Assembly: GCF_001684955.1 (NCBI RefSeq)
Contig: NZ_MAYF01000179.1
Span: 1-37,876, forward strand
Direction of reading: 5' to 3'
Origin: Chryseobacterium contaminans
GTDB lineage: Bacteria; Bacteroidota; Bacteroidia; Flavobacteriales; Weeksellaceae
Length of the DNA stretch: 37,876 bases
The notes below the pieces were generated by a model. That model was not told the DNA's origin and did no database searches. It saw nothing but the letters and a program-made list of their open reading frames with translations. Positions 8,289 through 16,479 of the stretch are shown here, in pieces. A program made the position numbers and the translations under genes. The number at the start of each line of letters is the position of its first letter. The first letter of the stretch is position 1.

Positions 8289-9116
8289 TTAAAAAAGAGA
8301 TCTTATAGCACGTTCCACCTTATAAATGGTTTTATAGGTGATGGTTTTTTTTATTTTTTTCAGGGTTTGGCGAAGCTGAAATACATGCTCTATTTCAGCC
8401 AGAGACATATCAGAATTCAGCATTTGACCATAGATATCGCGATGTTTAGTGAAAATGTGCCATTCCATCTGATGGCGTTTGGCTTTACTTTCGTGCAAAG
8501 ATTTTACCATGGAGTCTTCCCGTTGTCTGTAAAAGAATTGGATAGAATCTAGTTGTACAACAATATCATCTTTTCTTAAAAGCTGAACCCAAAATTCCCA
8601 GTCTTCGTATCCGAGTTTCATATCTGTATCATATCCGGAAGTTTTCAGATAGTCTTCTTTTTTGAAAATGGCAGAACAGAAAATATGATTTAAAAATAAA
8701 AGCTTTTCGTAATTGTATTCCGGAAGATCCCAATATTCATTCTTAGCTCCAAAAAACTCAGCTTTGCAGTACACAAGTTTAGGCTGCGGGGTTTTTGCAA
8801 ATTCTTTTTCTGCTAATTCAAGGTATTGTGTTCCTATTTTATCATCACCATCCAAAGGAAGAATAAAAGTTCCTTTCGCCTGTTTGATTCCATTATTTCT
8901 GCTGGCAGAAAGCCCCTGATTGTGTTGATTTAATTTAATAAAACGGGAGTCCTTTTGACAATATTCATCAATGATTTTTTCAGAATTATCTGTAGAACCA
9001 TCATTTACAATGATACATTCCCAGTCTGGAGAAGTTTGAGCCAATACAGAGTCCAGTGTTTCCCTCAAATATTTTTCCTGATTGTAGCAAGGAACAATTA
9101 TGGATGTTGTTATCAT
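8289..9116 (-). CDS. Glycosyltransferase family 2 protein
   Basis: A 275-residue GT-A fold sugar transferase. The nucleotide-sugar binding N-terminus (TSIIVPCYNQEKYLRETLDSVLAQT) and the NDGSTDNS motif are typical of GT2. The metal-binding acidic motif appears as LPLDGDDK (around 90-97), and a WEFWVQL-like acceptor-side segment follows near 172. There are no membrane segments, so it probably acts at the cytoplasmic face of the inner membrane on a lipid-linked glycan. Its ATG overlaps the stop of the upstream glycosyltransferase (ATGA, 9113-9116), which indicates translational coupling. It is the last gene of a three-gene operon. The sugar and acceptor cannot be assigned. Confidence 0.92.
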   Translation of the reverse strand: MITTSIIVPCYNQEKYLRETLDSVLAQTSPDWECIIVNDGSTDNSEKIIDEYCQKDSRFIKLNQHNQGLSASRNNGIKQAKGTFILPLDGDDKIGTQYLELAEKEFAKTPQPKLVYCKAEFFGAKNEYWDLPEYNYEKLLFLNHIFCSAIFKKEDYLKTSGYDTDMKLGYEDWEFWVQLLRKDDIVVQLDSIQFFYRQREDSMVKSLHESKAKRHQMEWHIFTKHRDIYGQMLNSDMSLAEIEHVFQLRQTLKKIKKTITYKTIYKVERAIRSLF

Positions 9117-10078
9117 TGGTTTATGGTGCGTTTGTTGGTGAATATATTGCTTATTGTTAAAAGAAAATATTGGAAAGGGAATTCCTTTTTGCTTTTTCTC
9201 TTGAGCTGATTAATGTTTTCTAAATCCACAGAAAGCCCTTTTTCTAAAATGTCTACAAATTCTTTTTTGAGAGTATTGCTCTTAAGAATTGCTTTCTTCT
9301 TATTGTAATTATTAATGGTTACTTTAATAGCCCTTTTATACTCGCTGAACTTAGATTTTCGGTAAACAGCCGTTAAAGCCTTTAGATTGGCTATGGATAG
9401 TTTAAAGAAATTTAGGCCTACCTGCTGATCTCCGTGAATCCTATAATACGTAAGTTTCTCATTATAAAAAGAGAAAGAAGAGGTGTAAGATGAAACCAAT
9501 GCAATCCATTCATCATGGTGGAAGTCTTTATATACAGGAATAGGTGAAAACTGCTGAACAAAATTTTTCCTTATAGCCATGGTGGCTCCTGTTGCAATGT
9601 TGGTAATTGAACTGATGATTTCAAAATAACTGTATTTCAACTTTTCCTCATTCAATAGATTGGGGATATCCCAAACAGAAATCCTGCTGCAATCTACCTC
9701 ATTATTGAGCAGACAGCATCCGTTGGTTGAAATAACGTTAGTTTCAGGATTGTTTTTGAAATAAGAAACAATTCTTTCTACTTTATTTTCCTGCCACAGA
9801 TCATCCTGATCGCTTAGAAAAATAATATCATTATTACATAGAGAGATTGCTTTTTCAAAATTTTTTACACTCCTTAAATTTTGCTCATTTACATAAATCT
9901 GAAATAGGTTTGGAAACAATGAATCATACTCTTTCAAAATAGAAAGCGTATTATCCGTAGATTGGTCATCACAAACTATAATTTCGTCTATTTTATAGGT
10001 TTGGTTGATAATCGAATCTAGCTGTTCCTTTAAATATTTTTCACCATTATAAGTACAAAGAGCAACAGATGTTTTCAA
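9113..10078 (-). CDS. Glycosyltransferase family 2 protein (rhamnosyltransferase-like)
   Basis: A 321-residue GT2 enzyme. The N-terminus KTSVALCTYNGEKYLKEQLDSIINQT and the motifs CDDQSTDNT and LSDQDDLW (the DxD-type site, around 91-98) are what is commonly seen in O-antigen and rhamnosyl transferases of this family. The FHHDEWIAL segment near 170-178 fits the catalytic-base region. It overlaps genes on both sides by four bases (10075-10078 upstream, 9113-9116 downstream), so it is the middle gene of a coupled operon. Sugar specificity is a guess based on family resemblance. Confidence 0.92.
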   Translation of the reverse strand: MKTSVALCTYNGEKYLKEQLDSIINQTYKIDEIIVCDDQSTDNTLSILKEYDSLFPNLFQIYVNEQNLRSVKNFEKAISLCNNDIIFLSDQDDLWQENKVERIVSYFKNNPETNVISTNGCCLLNNEVDCSRISVWDIPNLLNEEKLKYSYFEIISSITNIATGATMAIRKNFVQQFSPIPVYKDFHHDEWIALVSSYTSSFSFYNEKLTYYRIHGDQQVGLNFFKLSIANLKALTAVYRKSKFSEYKRAIKVTINNYNKKKAILKSNTLKKEFVDILEKGLSVDLENINQLKRKSKKEFPFQYFLLTISNIFTNKRTINQ

Positions 10079-11109
10079 TTTTCTTTAAAGTTTATAGGTT
10101 GATAGGGCTGGTCATTAAATACATAACGGATCCAATTACTGAAAGCGTATTTTTTATAGATATCTGGTGCAACTTCTACGTACTCTTTCTCTAAAAAAGG
10201 AATAATGTCCTCATAGTTCTGTCCCTCCCAAACCAAAATATTATTCGGATGATAAAAATCGTAATTTTTTACTTCTGGGTTGTTGGTAATAAGTTTCTTT
10301 TTAAAGCACAATGCTTCAAATACTCTGAAGGATAATCCATTATGTATGCTAGTATTATGGAATTCCAGCAAGTAATTATATTTTTGAATCTCATAGATCA
10401 TCTCAGCATATTTGAGAATATGAGTTCTGATTTTTACAGGAGAATTAGCTAGTTTCTCAGGAATGCTGCTCCTTGTATATACTATCTGAATATTGCTTCC
10501 TACTTTTTGCTCTTCAAAGTAAGATGCAATAGAAATTATTTCATCAATCCTGTTCTCTAAATAGCTTCCCAGGAAAAAAACTTCGTCTTTGGAGTTTTCG
10601 TGAGACTTTTTGTAGTGGTCTAAATAAAAATTAGTGATAGGAAACAGATTGGAGTATTGATCTCTATACTGGAAATAATCATCCTTATCAAATACAAAAA
10701 AACGATCAAAAAGTTTGATATAGTCAACAATTCCGGGATATCTTTGGAAGCCGTCCCATTGATAGGCTGTAAAGACCTTGGTTTTTTGTTTCAGAAGAGT
10801 AAGCGATTCTTTACTGAAATAATCAGGCCGAATGACAAGAGTATAGTCGAAAGGCTCTTTTATATGGTTCAATTCTTCTAAAAGCTGTTCCGAGTGTCTT
10901 CTTACTCTTAGCTGAGATTTAAAATTTTTATTCTTTAAAAAAGTCTTTTGTATGAAATTTGATAGTTTTTCTCCAATGTTTTTATATTTGAAATCTTTAT
11001 CCGTTAAAATTAATAATTCTACGTTATAATTATTTAACTCTAGATTTTTTACAATAGTCTCGTATAAATTAAAGTGATGAGGAATTAATAAAGCTATTTT
11101 TTTTTTCAT
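10075..11109 (-). CDS. Glycosyltransferase-like protein (GT-B type)
   Basis: The open frame continues upstream to 11385 but there it overlaps the divergent glycosyltransferase. The ATG at 11109 (MKKKIALLIPHHFNLYETIV) is the sensible start and gives 344 residues. The N-terminus resembles the first Rossmann unit of a GT-B transferase. The C-terminal half (FRVFEALCFKKKLITNNPEVKNYDFY, about 270-295) has the E-A-L-C pattern of a nucleotide-sugar site as in CgeB-like and other family 1 type transferases. It probably acts on a surface glycan with its two downstream partners, to which it is coupled by a four-base overlap. A TATTTTTG box 13 bases upstream should drive the operon. Fold assignment is moderate; the substrate is unknown. 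Confidence 0.82.
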   Translation of the reverse strand: MKKKIALLIPHHFNLYETIVKNLELNNYNVELLILTDKDFKYKNIGEKLSNFIQKTFLKNKNFKSQLRVRRHSEQLLEELNHIKEPFDYTLVIRPDYFSKESLTLLKQKTKVFTAYQWDGFQRYPGIVDYIKLFDRFFVFDKDDYFQYRDQYSNLFPITNFYLDHYKKSHENSKDEVFFLGSYLENRIDEIISIASYFEEQKVGSNIQIVYTRSSIPEKLANSPVKIRTHILKYAEMIYEIQKYNYLLEFHNTSIHNGLSFRVFEALCFKKKLITNNPEVKNYDFYHPNNILVWEGQNYEDIIPFLEKEYVEVAPDIYKKYAFSNWIRYVFNDQPYQPINFKEN

Positions 11110-11122
11110 CCAAAATTTTAAA

Positions 11123-11148
11123 CAAAAATAATAAATATATATTTGCAA
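11123..11148 (-). promoter_or_regulatory. Putative promoter of the three-gene glycosyltransferase operon
   Basis: The -7 box TATTTTTG is at 11123-11130 (minus strand) and a TTG at 11146-11148, with 15 bases between, slightly short of the usual 17-20. It overlaps the divergent promoter that drives the gene at 11156. Confidence 0.4.
11138..11145 (+). promoter_or_regulatory. Putative -7 box TATATTTG for the divergent glycosyltransferase
   Basis: Matches TANNTTTG, with 10 bases to the ATG at 11156, implying a nearly leaderless transcript. It lies between the -7 and -33 elements of the opposing promoter. Confidence 0.42.
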
Positions 11149-11155
11149 AAAAAAT

Positions 11156-12241
11156 ATGAAAAAGAAACTTTTGATCGATCTTGAACGCCTCCGATATCCT
11201 AATTCCGGGATTGCGAATGTATTCAGAAATCTAGCAAAAGGATTGCAGGAGAAGAATTCTAAGTTTGATATATTTTTTTTCGGTAAAAAAGAACAGCTTG
11301 AAAAATTTGAGCCTAAGCCAAATTGTGTTTTCTGGAATAAAACACATCGATTTTTCGAGCGTTTCAGCGGTGAATTTGATCTCATTCATGTGAGTCACCA
11401 GCTATCCTCTTATTTTCATAGAAATTATAAAAGCACTTTAAAAATCGTGACACTCCATGATTTGAATTTTTTATACGAGAACCTTTCCGATTCAAAAAAG
11501 AGGAGAATGCTTGGGAAAGTCAGGAGCAATGTAAAGAATGCAGATTATATTGTCTGTATTTCTGAGTATGCGAAGCAAAGCTTTATCCGTAATAAAAGGC
11601 TTTTCAATTTTACAAAACTTAAAGATGTTGTGGTTATTCACAATGGTATTCAGCTTCCTGAGCACAGGGAATATCAGCTTGGAAAATACAGTTATTTAAA
11701 AGGTAAGAAGTATATTTTGAATATTGGTGTACTTTTTAACAAGAAAAATCAGTTGACGCTAGTTGAAATGCTTCCTTATATAAAAGAAGATCTCGTCCTT
11801 ATTGCTTCCGATGAGAAACCTCCTTATGCCGATGAAGTGAGAAGGAGGATTAAAGAACTGCATTTGGAACAAAGAGTTCATTTTCTTAGAAATCTTTCAG
11901 AAGAAGAAAAATATGCGGTAATTCAGCATTCAGAGGCGATGTGTCATCCTTCTATTGCAGAAGGCTTCGGAATCCCGCCTATCGAAGCGATGGCTTTTGG
12001 GAAACCCGTGTTTCTTTCAACTTATACAAGCCTTCCTGAAATAGGAGGAGATAAGGCTTTTTATTTTGACAGTTTTGAACCCAAAGCAATGGCTAAGCTG
12101 TTCCAGGAGAAAATGAATCTTTATTATAGCAATGAAGAAGCAATGAGCCAGGAAATAAAAAATTGGACAGAGCAATATAGTTATACCGCAATGTCCAATA
12201 ATTATCTTAAGTTTTATGAATCTGTTTTGAAGAAAAACTAA
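11156..12241 (+). CDS. Glycosyltransferase family 4 protein
   Basis: A 361-residue GT-B retaining transferase. The N-terminal acceptor domain has [13 protein letters not shown] and a [10 protein letters not shown] segment. The C-terminal nucleotide-sugar domain has [19 protein letters not shown] and the diagnostic ExxGxxPxEAMAxGxPV pattern ([19 protein letters not shown], about 268-286), followed by SLPEIGG. It resembles mannosyltransferases of surface polysaccharide clusters. It is transcribed away from the three other glycosyltransferases through a 46-bp gap. Its stop codon overlaps that of convergent rocD by a few bases, leaving no room for a terminator. Confidence 0.93.
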   Translation: MKKKLLIDLERLRYPNSGIANVFRNLAKGLQEKNSKFDIFFFGKKEQLEKFEPKPNCVFWNKTHRFFERFSGEFDLIHVSHQLSSYFHRNYKSTLKIVTLHDLNFLYENLSDSKKRRMLGKVRSNVKNADYIVCISEYAKQSFIRNKRLFNFTKLKDVVVIHNGIQLPEHREYQLGKYSYLKGKKYILNIGVLFNKKNQLTLVEMLPYIKEDLVLIASDEKPPYADEVRRRIKELHLEQRVHFLRNLSEEEKYAVIQHSEAMCHPSIAEGFGIPPIEAMAFGKPVFLSTYTSLPEIGGDKAFYFDSFEPKAMAKLFQEKMNLYYSNEEAMSQEIKNWTEQYSYTAMSNNYLKFYESVLKKN

Positions 12242-13488
12242 GCTTTATATTCCAGAATAGTTTTTTCAATAATTTTTACACAATCTAATAATTGCTCTTC
12301 CGTAATTACCAATGGTGGTGCTAATCTGATGATATTACCATGGGTTGGCTTGGCAAGCAGTCCGTTTTCTTTTAACTGTAAACAAAGGTTCCATGCAGTA
12401 GAACTTTCCGGAGTGTCGTTGATCAAAATTGCATTTAAAAGTCCTTTTCCTCTTACTTTGGTAATAAGATCTGTTTTTTCAATAAGCTTATTGATTTCAG
12501 CTCTGAAAATCTGACCAAGCTCTTCTGCTCTTTCAGATAATTTTTCTTCTGCTACTACGTCTAATGCTGCTACAGCTACTGCGCAGGCAATTGGGTTTCC
12601 TCCGAATGTAGAACCATGTTGTCCCGGTTTAATCACATTCATAATCTCATCATTGGCCAATACCGCAGATACAGGGTACATTCCTCCTGAAAGTGCTTTT
12701 CCAAGAATTAAAATATCCGGCTGCACATTTTCGTGGTGGCAAGCGATCAGTTTTCCTGTTCTTGCAATCCCTGTCTGTACTTCATCAGCAATGAAAAGTA
12801 CATTGTGCTTTTTACATAGTTCAGATGCATTTTTAAGGAAGTTTTCATCCGGAACATATACTCCTGCTTCTCCCTGGATAGGCTCTACAAGGAATGCAGC
12901 AATATTTCCTGCTTCTCTGCTTAATACTTCTTCTAAAGCTGCAATATCATTGTAAGGAATTTTGATAAATCCAGGTGTAAAAGGTCCGTAGTTTTGGTTA
13001 GCATCAGGATCATTGGAGAAAGAAACAATAGTAGTAGTTCTTCCGTGGAAATTGTTTTCACAAACGATGATTTTTGCAGCGTTTTCTGCAATTCCTTTTA
13101 CCTCATAGCTCCATTTTCTGGCCAATTTTACAGCCGTTTCTACTGCCTCAGCTCCAGAATTCATGGGTAATACCTTATCAAACCCGAAAAGAGTAGTGAT
13201 TTTCTGTTCGTATTCTCCTAATTTAGAGTTATAGAATGCTCTTGACGTCAGAGCCAGTTTTTGAGCCTGCTCTACCAATGCACCTACAATTTTAGGATGC
13301 GAGTGCCCCTGGTTTACAGCAGAATATGCTGAAAGAAAATCATAATACCTTTTGCCTTCTACATCCCAAACGAAAACACCTTCTCCACGGTCCAGAACTA
13401 CTGGCAGAGGGTGATAGTTATGCGCTCCATGTTTGTCTTCAAGGTCAATAAAATACTGTGAGTTTTTTGTTTGTTCTGCTGTTGACAT
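12238..13488 (-). CDS. rocD: Ornithine--oxo-acid transaminase (ornithine aminotransferase)
   Basis: A PLP-dependent class III aminotransferase that converts ornithine and 2-oxoglutarate to glutamate semialdehyde and glutamate in arginine/proline metabolism. Its 416 residues match RocD/OAT. Visible features are the N-terminal [40 protein letters not shown] segment (described here in parts: [10 protein letters not shown], then [14 protein letters not shown]), [11 protein letters not shown] for phosphate binding, [20 protein letters not shown], and the Schiff-base lysine in [11 protein letters not shown] (Lys264). The [10 protein letters not shown] opening favours ornithine over acetylornithine. 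A TAAATTTG box lies 15 bases before the ATG. The 3' end overlaps the end of the convergent glycosyltransferase. Confidence 0.94.
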   Translation of the reverse strand: MSTAEQTKNSQYFIDLEDKHGAHNYHPLPVVLDRGEGVFVWDVEGKRYYDFLSAYSAVNQGHSHPKIVGALVEQAQKLALTSRAFYNSKLGEYEQKITTLFGFDKVLPMNSGAEAVETAVKLARKWSYEVKGIAENAAKIIVCENNFHGRTTTIVSFSNDPDANQNYGPFTPGFIKIPYNDIAALEEVLSREAGNIAAFLVEPIQGEAGVYVPDENFLKNASELCKKHNVLFIADEVQTGIARTGKLIACHHENVQPDILILGKALSGGMYPVSAVLANDEIMNVIKPGQHGSTFGGNPIACAVAVAALDVVAEEKLSERAEELGQIFRAEINKLIEKTDLITKVRGKGLLNAILINDTPESSTAWNLCLQLKENGLLAKPTHGNIIRLAPPLVITEEQLLDCVKIIEKTILEYKA

Positions 13489-13503
13489 ATTGTTGGTTTT
13501 TTA

Positions 13504-13511
13504 CAAATTTA
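13504..13511 (-). promoter_or_regulatory. Putative -7 box TAAATTTG for rocD
   Basis: Matches TANNTTTG on the minus strand, 15 bases before the ATG at 13488. The nearest TTG upstream is at a 24-base spacing, so the -33 element is unclear. The rest of the 13489-13774 gap shows no gene or hairpin that I can support. Confidence 0.4.
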
Positions 13512-13774
13512 CACAATATTAATGAGACCCCTAAACAAAAATAGAGTAGAGTATAAGGCTATAATTAAAGTGTATTTTGAGGTGAAATAAACCTGTAACG
13601 GAAAATATTTTCTTAACGGATAAACTGTTGCAGGTATTCTATCTTTACGAACATGAAAGTTATGTTGAGCAGTTAATTCTATATTTTTTAGCTATCATAT
13701 CTTTCTCCAATATTGGATTGCTGCTTGGTCAGGATGATGGTGTTTAGGCAGGATATCAAACGATATTGCCGGAG

Positions 13775-14323
13775 CTATAAATAATAAGCAAAAAACTCTC
13801 TGAAAACTGAATAGAAATCCCTTAATTCCAAATATTCAGGACTTGAGGTTTCAATATTGTTAAAATGATGTTCTCTGAACAGTTTTTTTATTCGGGATTG
13901 ATGATAAAACTGCGATACAGAAATAATGCGTTTATACTTCATACTATCAGCAATCTTAAGGGTATTGATCACGGTCTTCTCGGTGTTATCCCCAAAGTTA
14001 TCCACAAGAATCTTATCTGCAGGGATTTTATTTTTAATCAGGTATTTTTTCATTTCAGTACCTTCCCAATATCCTTCTTTACCCAAACCTCCACTTACTA
14101 AAATCTCTTTGATCTGGTTTTTCTGATAGAGTTCAATGCTTTTATCCAGTCTTGCCTGCAGGCGTGAAGAAAGGCTTCCGTCTTCATTTACTTTATTCCC
14201 AAAGACAACAGCAAGATCTGCTTTTTGCTCAGTATTTTTAAATCCATCATAAGTAATGTATAAAGAATGGATAATAAACCAGGAGAACCCTGTAATGAGA
14301 ATGTATTTGATGATAATTTTCAC
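13775..14323 (-). CDS. YdcF/SanA-like (DUF218) envelope protein
   Basis: A 182-residue protein with one N-terminal hydrophobic segment (about residues 5-25: YILITGFSWFIIHSLYI) and a DUF218 domain. Family features are ADLAVVFGNKVNEDGSLSSRLQARLDKSIELY (in parts: VVFGNKV, then LSSRLQARLDK), ILVSGGLG, the EGTEMKKYLI helix and NTEKTVINTL. Members of the SanA/YdcF group sit in the inner membrane facing the periplasm and are linked to envelope barrier function, but their chemistry is poorly defined. The gene stands alone. No TANNTTTG box is seen just before it, though a 10-bp inverted repeat lies 55-79 bases upstream. Confidence 0.85.
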   Translation of the reverse strand: MKIIIKYILITGFSWFIIHSLYITYDGFKNTEQKADLAVVFGNKVNEDGSLSSRLQARLDKSIELYQKNQIKEILVSGGLGKEGYWEGTEMKKYLIKNKIPADKILVDNFGDNTEKTVINTLKIADSMKYKRIISVSQFYHQSRIKKLFREHHFNNIETSSPEYLELRDFYSVFREFFAYYL

Positions 14324-14377
14324 TCTATTTTTATCTATCGTTAACGTTCAGAATAAAAAATCTTCGGTTTATAAATG

Positions 14378-14402
14378 GAATAATTGTGTTTTACAATTAT
14401 TC
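14378..14402. repeat. Perfect 10-bp inverted repeat upstream of the YdcF-like gene
   Basis: gaataattgt, a 5-base gtttt loop, then acaattattc and tttt. In the plus direction it looks like a weak terminator, but no convincing plus-strand gene ends before it. It could instead be an operator for the YdcF-like gene. The rest of 14324-14560 holds only a doubtful 27-codon frame at 14464-14547. Confidence 0.4.
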
Positions 14403-14560
14403 TTTTAAAAAAAATTAAGATATAAAGTCGAAAAAAATATTACACATCAAAGATATAAAATTGATGGAAACAATAATTAAAAACATGAAAGGATCGGGAA
14501 GAAGAGAAACTTATTTTAAAGCACTTGTGACTATGTTCAATAATTAATTATAAGTTGCTT

Positions 14561-15682
14561 TTAATATGAAAGATCAAACACTTTTTCCATTTGCTTTTCG
14601 TTGACAGAGCTAGGCGTTGCCTTTAATAAAGTATTGCGAAGCCAAACAGCCAAATTGTTTTCGTAATGAGAAATCTTACCAATAGTAGAGCTCGTGTTGA
14701 CGATGTAATGCGCCTTTTTCATACGCAGCTTTTCGTATTGTGTGAAAACTTCGTTTACGTTTTTCCCTTCACCAAAAAGCTTTCCAAGAACATAGGCATC
14801 TTCAATTGCCTGGCAGGCACCCTGTCCCATATTGGGAGTTGTTGCATGGGCTGCATCACCAATCAAACAAACACGGTCTTTTTGCCAGTGAAAAATGGGC
14901 TCCAAATCGATAATGTCGTTGACAAATATTTTTTCTTTGGGAGTTTCGGAAATCATTTTGGGAACTTCTGGATTGAATTCTGTAAAAAGTTCTGCAAGAT
15001 GATTCGGATTTTTAACCAGGTTCTCGTTAACCACAGCATACCAATAGACTTGTTGGTCATTAATTCTCACGAAGCCGAAGCGTCTGCCTTTTCCCCATGC
15101 TTCATAGGCTTGATGATTGTATTTTGCAGTCCAGTCAAATTGGCTAACACCACGCCAACATTTCTGTCTGGACGATCTTAACTTTCCAATGTTTAAAATT
15201 TGATGCCGCACTACCGATTTAATTCCATCTGCACCAATAACTGCATCTGCATTAGCCAAGCTTCCGTCTTCAAAAGTGAGTTGGTAACCGTTTCCTTGTT
15301 CGATTTTGGATAAACGTTTGGAAAGGATAATGTTTTCAAAACCAATTTCCTTAGCCAGAATCATTTGCAAATCACCACGATGAATGGCAATATTGCATAC
15401 CCCATATTTACGTTCAAATGTATTCAGTTGTACATCCGATAAGGCTTTGAGCTGTGGATCAGTAATTTTAATAGTTGAAATTTTATGACCTGCTTTTTCG
15501 ATTTTATGGCGGATGCCAAGTTTGTCAAAAACCTGCATTGCATTATTGGCCATGATAATTCCTGCCCCTACAGGTTTTATTTCGGGTGCACTTTCATAAA
15601 TGGTAATATCCAGATTATTTTTTTGTAAAGCTAAAGCTGTTGTCAAACCGCCAATTCCGCCACCGATTATTGCTATTTTCAT
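14561..15682 (-). CDS. FAD-dependent aromatic-type monooxygenase
   Basis: A group A flavoprotein monooxygenase of 373 residues. The FAD-binding GxGxxG is at the very N-terminus (MKIAIIGGGIGGLTTALALQ), the DG motif is GADGIKSVVR, and the ribityl/phosphate-binding GD motif is CLIGDAAHATTPNMGQGA (about 275-292). Overall it resembles salicylate-hydroxylase or UbiH-like enzymes; the natural substrate is not predictable. It does not look like TetX. I start at the ATG at 15682 because the longer frame begins at a TTG (15706) that lies inside a TAATTTTG promoter box. The upstream same-strand gene is a Crp/Fnr regulator 56 bases away, and a palindrome lies where an activator would bind. Confidence 0.9.
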   Translation of the reverse strand: MKIAIIGGGIGGLTTALALQKNNLDITIYESAPEIKPVGAGIIMANNAMQVFDKLGIRHKIEKAGHKISTIKITDPQLKALSDVQLNTFERKYGVCNIAIHRGDLQMILAKEIGFENIILSKRLSKIEQGNGYQLTFEDGSLANADAVIGADGIKSVVRHQILNIGKLRSSRQKCWRGVSQFDWTAKYNHQAYEAWGKGRRFGFVRINDQQVYWYAVVNENLVKNPNHLAELFTEFNPEVPKMISETPKEKIFVNDIIDLEPIFHWQKDRVCLIGDAAHATTPNMGQGACQAIEDAYVLGKLFGEGKNVNEVFTQYEKLRMKKAHYIVNTSSTIGKISHYENNLAVWLRNTLLKATPSSVNEKQMEKVFDLSY

Positions 15683-15703
15683 TGTGATTACATTTATATG
15701 AGA

Positions 15704-15711
15704 CAAAATTA
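15704..15711 (-). promoter_or_regulatory. Putative -7 box TAATTTTG for the monooxygenase
   Basis: Matches TANNTTTG on the minus strand, 21 bases before the ATG. There is no TTG at the -33 position, as expected for an activator-dependent promoter. Confidence 0.42.
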
Positions 15712-15732
15712 AAGAGCAAAAAAGCTAAAAAC

Positions 15733-15748
15733 GTTCACTTAAGTTAAC
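15733..15748. promoter_or_regulatory. Near-palindromic candidate activator site
   Basis: gttcacttaagttaac reads the same on both strands except for one mismatched pair. Its centre falls about 42 bases upstream of the start site predicted from the box at 15704, the usual place for a class II Crp/Fnr activator. It overlaps the stop codon of the regulator gene. Confidence 0.35.
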
Positions 15749-16329
15749 TTCTGGAATGTGTAAATTCTTTTCCGAATTCTGCTCAGTGATTGTGGTGTAA
15801 TCCCTAAATAAGACGAAATGTATTTCTGTGGAATTTTGTTCAGGATTTCTGGGGACTTTTTCAAGAGATTGAGATAGCGTTCTTCAGGTGTATAAAAAAA
15901 TAGCTCGTCCAGCCTTTGTTTTGCATCCAAAAAAGCTAAATCGGATATGCGTTTTGCCAATCCAATCCAAAAGGCATCTTTCTGAATTAAAATCTCAACA
16001 TCTTTTTTATCAAAATATAAAACTTCCGTTTTTAGAAGAGTCCTTATAACCGCCACTGATTTTTTTCCGGTGATATAGCTTGCATAATCGCCAATAACAT
16101 CATTATTCACTTGTAATAGATAGCTGATATCTTCACCTTTCTCATTGATGTAATAAATCCGGACAGCGCCGTTCACAATGAGTCCCAAACGGTCAAAAAC
16201 TCCATTTTTAGGTTCTATCATTTGGCTTTTATCATAAGTTACGATATAGCAAATTTCCAAAAATTCCTCCGCACGCTCCATAGTAATTTGGAGTGTTTCT
16301 GCTAGTTTCTCTTTTATTGCTGATGTCAT
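15739..16329 (-). CDS. Crp/Fnr family transcriptional regulator
   Basis: A 196-residue protein with an N-terminal cyclic-nucleotide-binding-like beta barrel (about 20-125: GLIVNGAVRIYYINEKGEDISYLL and DYASYITGKKS) and a short C-terminal helix-turn-helix (QKYISSYLGITPQSLSRIRKR, about 167-187). This compact form is common in Bacteroidota and many members lack clear cAMP ligands; I see no cysteine set for an iron-sulfur cluster. It is followed by the FAD monooxygenase on the same strand, so it probably controls that gene and perhaps itself. A TATTTTTG box and an inverted repeat lie in its leader. Confidence 0.9.
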   Translation of the reverse strand: MTSAIKEKLAETLQITMERAEEFLEICYIVTYDKSQMIEPKNGVFDRLGLIVNGAVRIYYINEKGEDISYLLQVNNDVIGDYASYITGKKSVAVIRTLLKTEVLYFDKKDVEILIQKDAFWIGLAKRISDLAFLDAKQRLDELFFYTPEERYLNLLKKSPEILNKIPQKYISSYLGITPQSLSRIRKRIYTFQKLT

Positions 16330-16354
16330 CTCTTGTATGTTAATTTTGACTGAT

Positions 16355-16381
16355 ACTACAACAAGCTTTATCTTTTGTAGT
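16355..16381. promoter_or_regulatory. Inverted repeat in the leader of the Crp/Fnr gene
   Basis: ACTACAA (16355-16361), a 13-base spacer, then TTGTAGT (16375-16381). It lies just downstream of the -7 box at 16384-16391, so a bound protein would block early transcription; autorepression is one possible role. Confidence 0.35.
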
Positions 16382-16383
16382 TA

Positions 16384-16391
16384 CAAAAATA
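16384..16391 (-). promoter_or_regulatory. Putative -7 box TATTTTTG for the Crp/Fnr gene
   Basis: Matches TANNTTTG on the minus strand, 54 bases before the ATG at 16329. No clear -33 element. Confidence 0.38.
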
Positions 16392-16431
16392 AATTTTCCT
16401 GCTTTATTAAATTAAGAGATACTATAAAACT

Positions 16432-16461
16432 AAATAAGGCGCCCTTTCAGACGCCTTATTT
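16432..16461 (-). terminator. Intrinsic terminator of the accB-accC operon
   Basis: aaataaggcg and cgccttattt form a 10-bp perfect stem with a 10-base loop, downstream of the accC stop at 16480. Confidence 0.85.
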
Positions 16462-16479
16462 TTATATGAATGATAATTT

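Noticed and set aside
11110..11385. N-terminal extension of the minus-strand glycosyltransferase frame
   Set aside because: It overlaps the start of the divergent GT4 gene, is not like any glycosyltransferase N-terminus, and MKKKIALLIPHH at 11109 is a natural start.
13522..13590. 22-codon plus-strand frame in the rocD upstream gap
   Set aside because: No promoter or similarity; length expected by chance in AT-rich DNA.
14464..14547. 27-codon plus-strand frame (METIIKNMKGSG...) upstream of the monooxygenase stop
   Set aside because: Its codons look plausible, but there is no promoter box or recognisable motif and it is too short to support; listed only in the note on the inverted repeat at 14378.
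14561..15682. Possible tetracycline-inactivating TetX
   Set aside because: Shares only the general flavin monooxygenase motifs; the N-terminal region and overall sequence resemble salicylate-hydroxylase-like enzymes instead.
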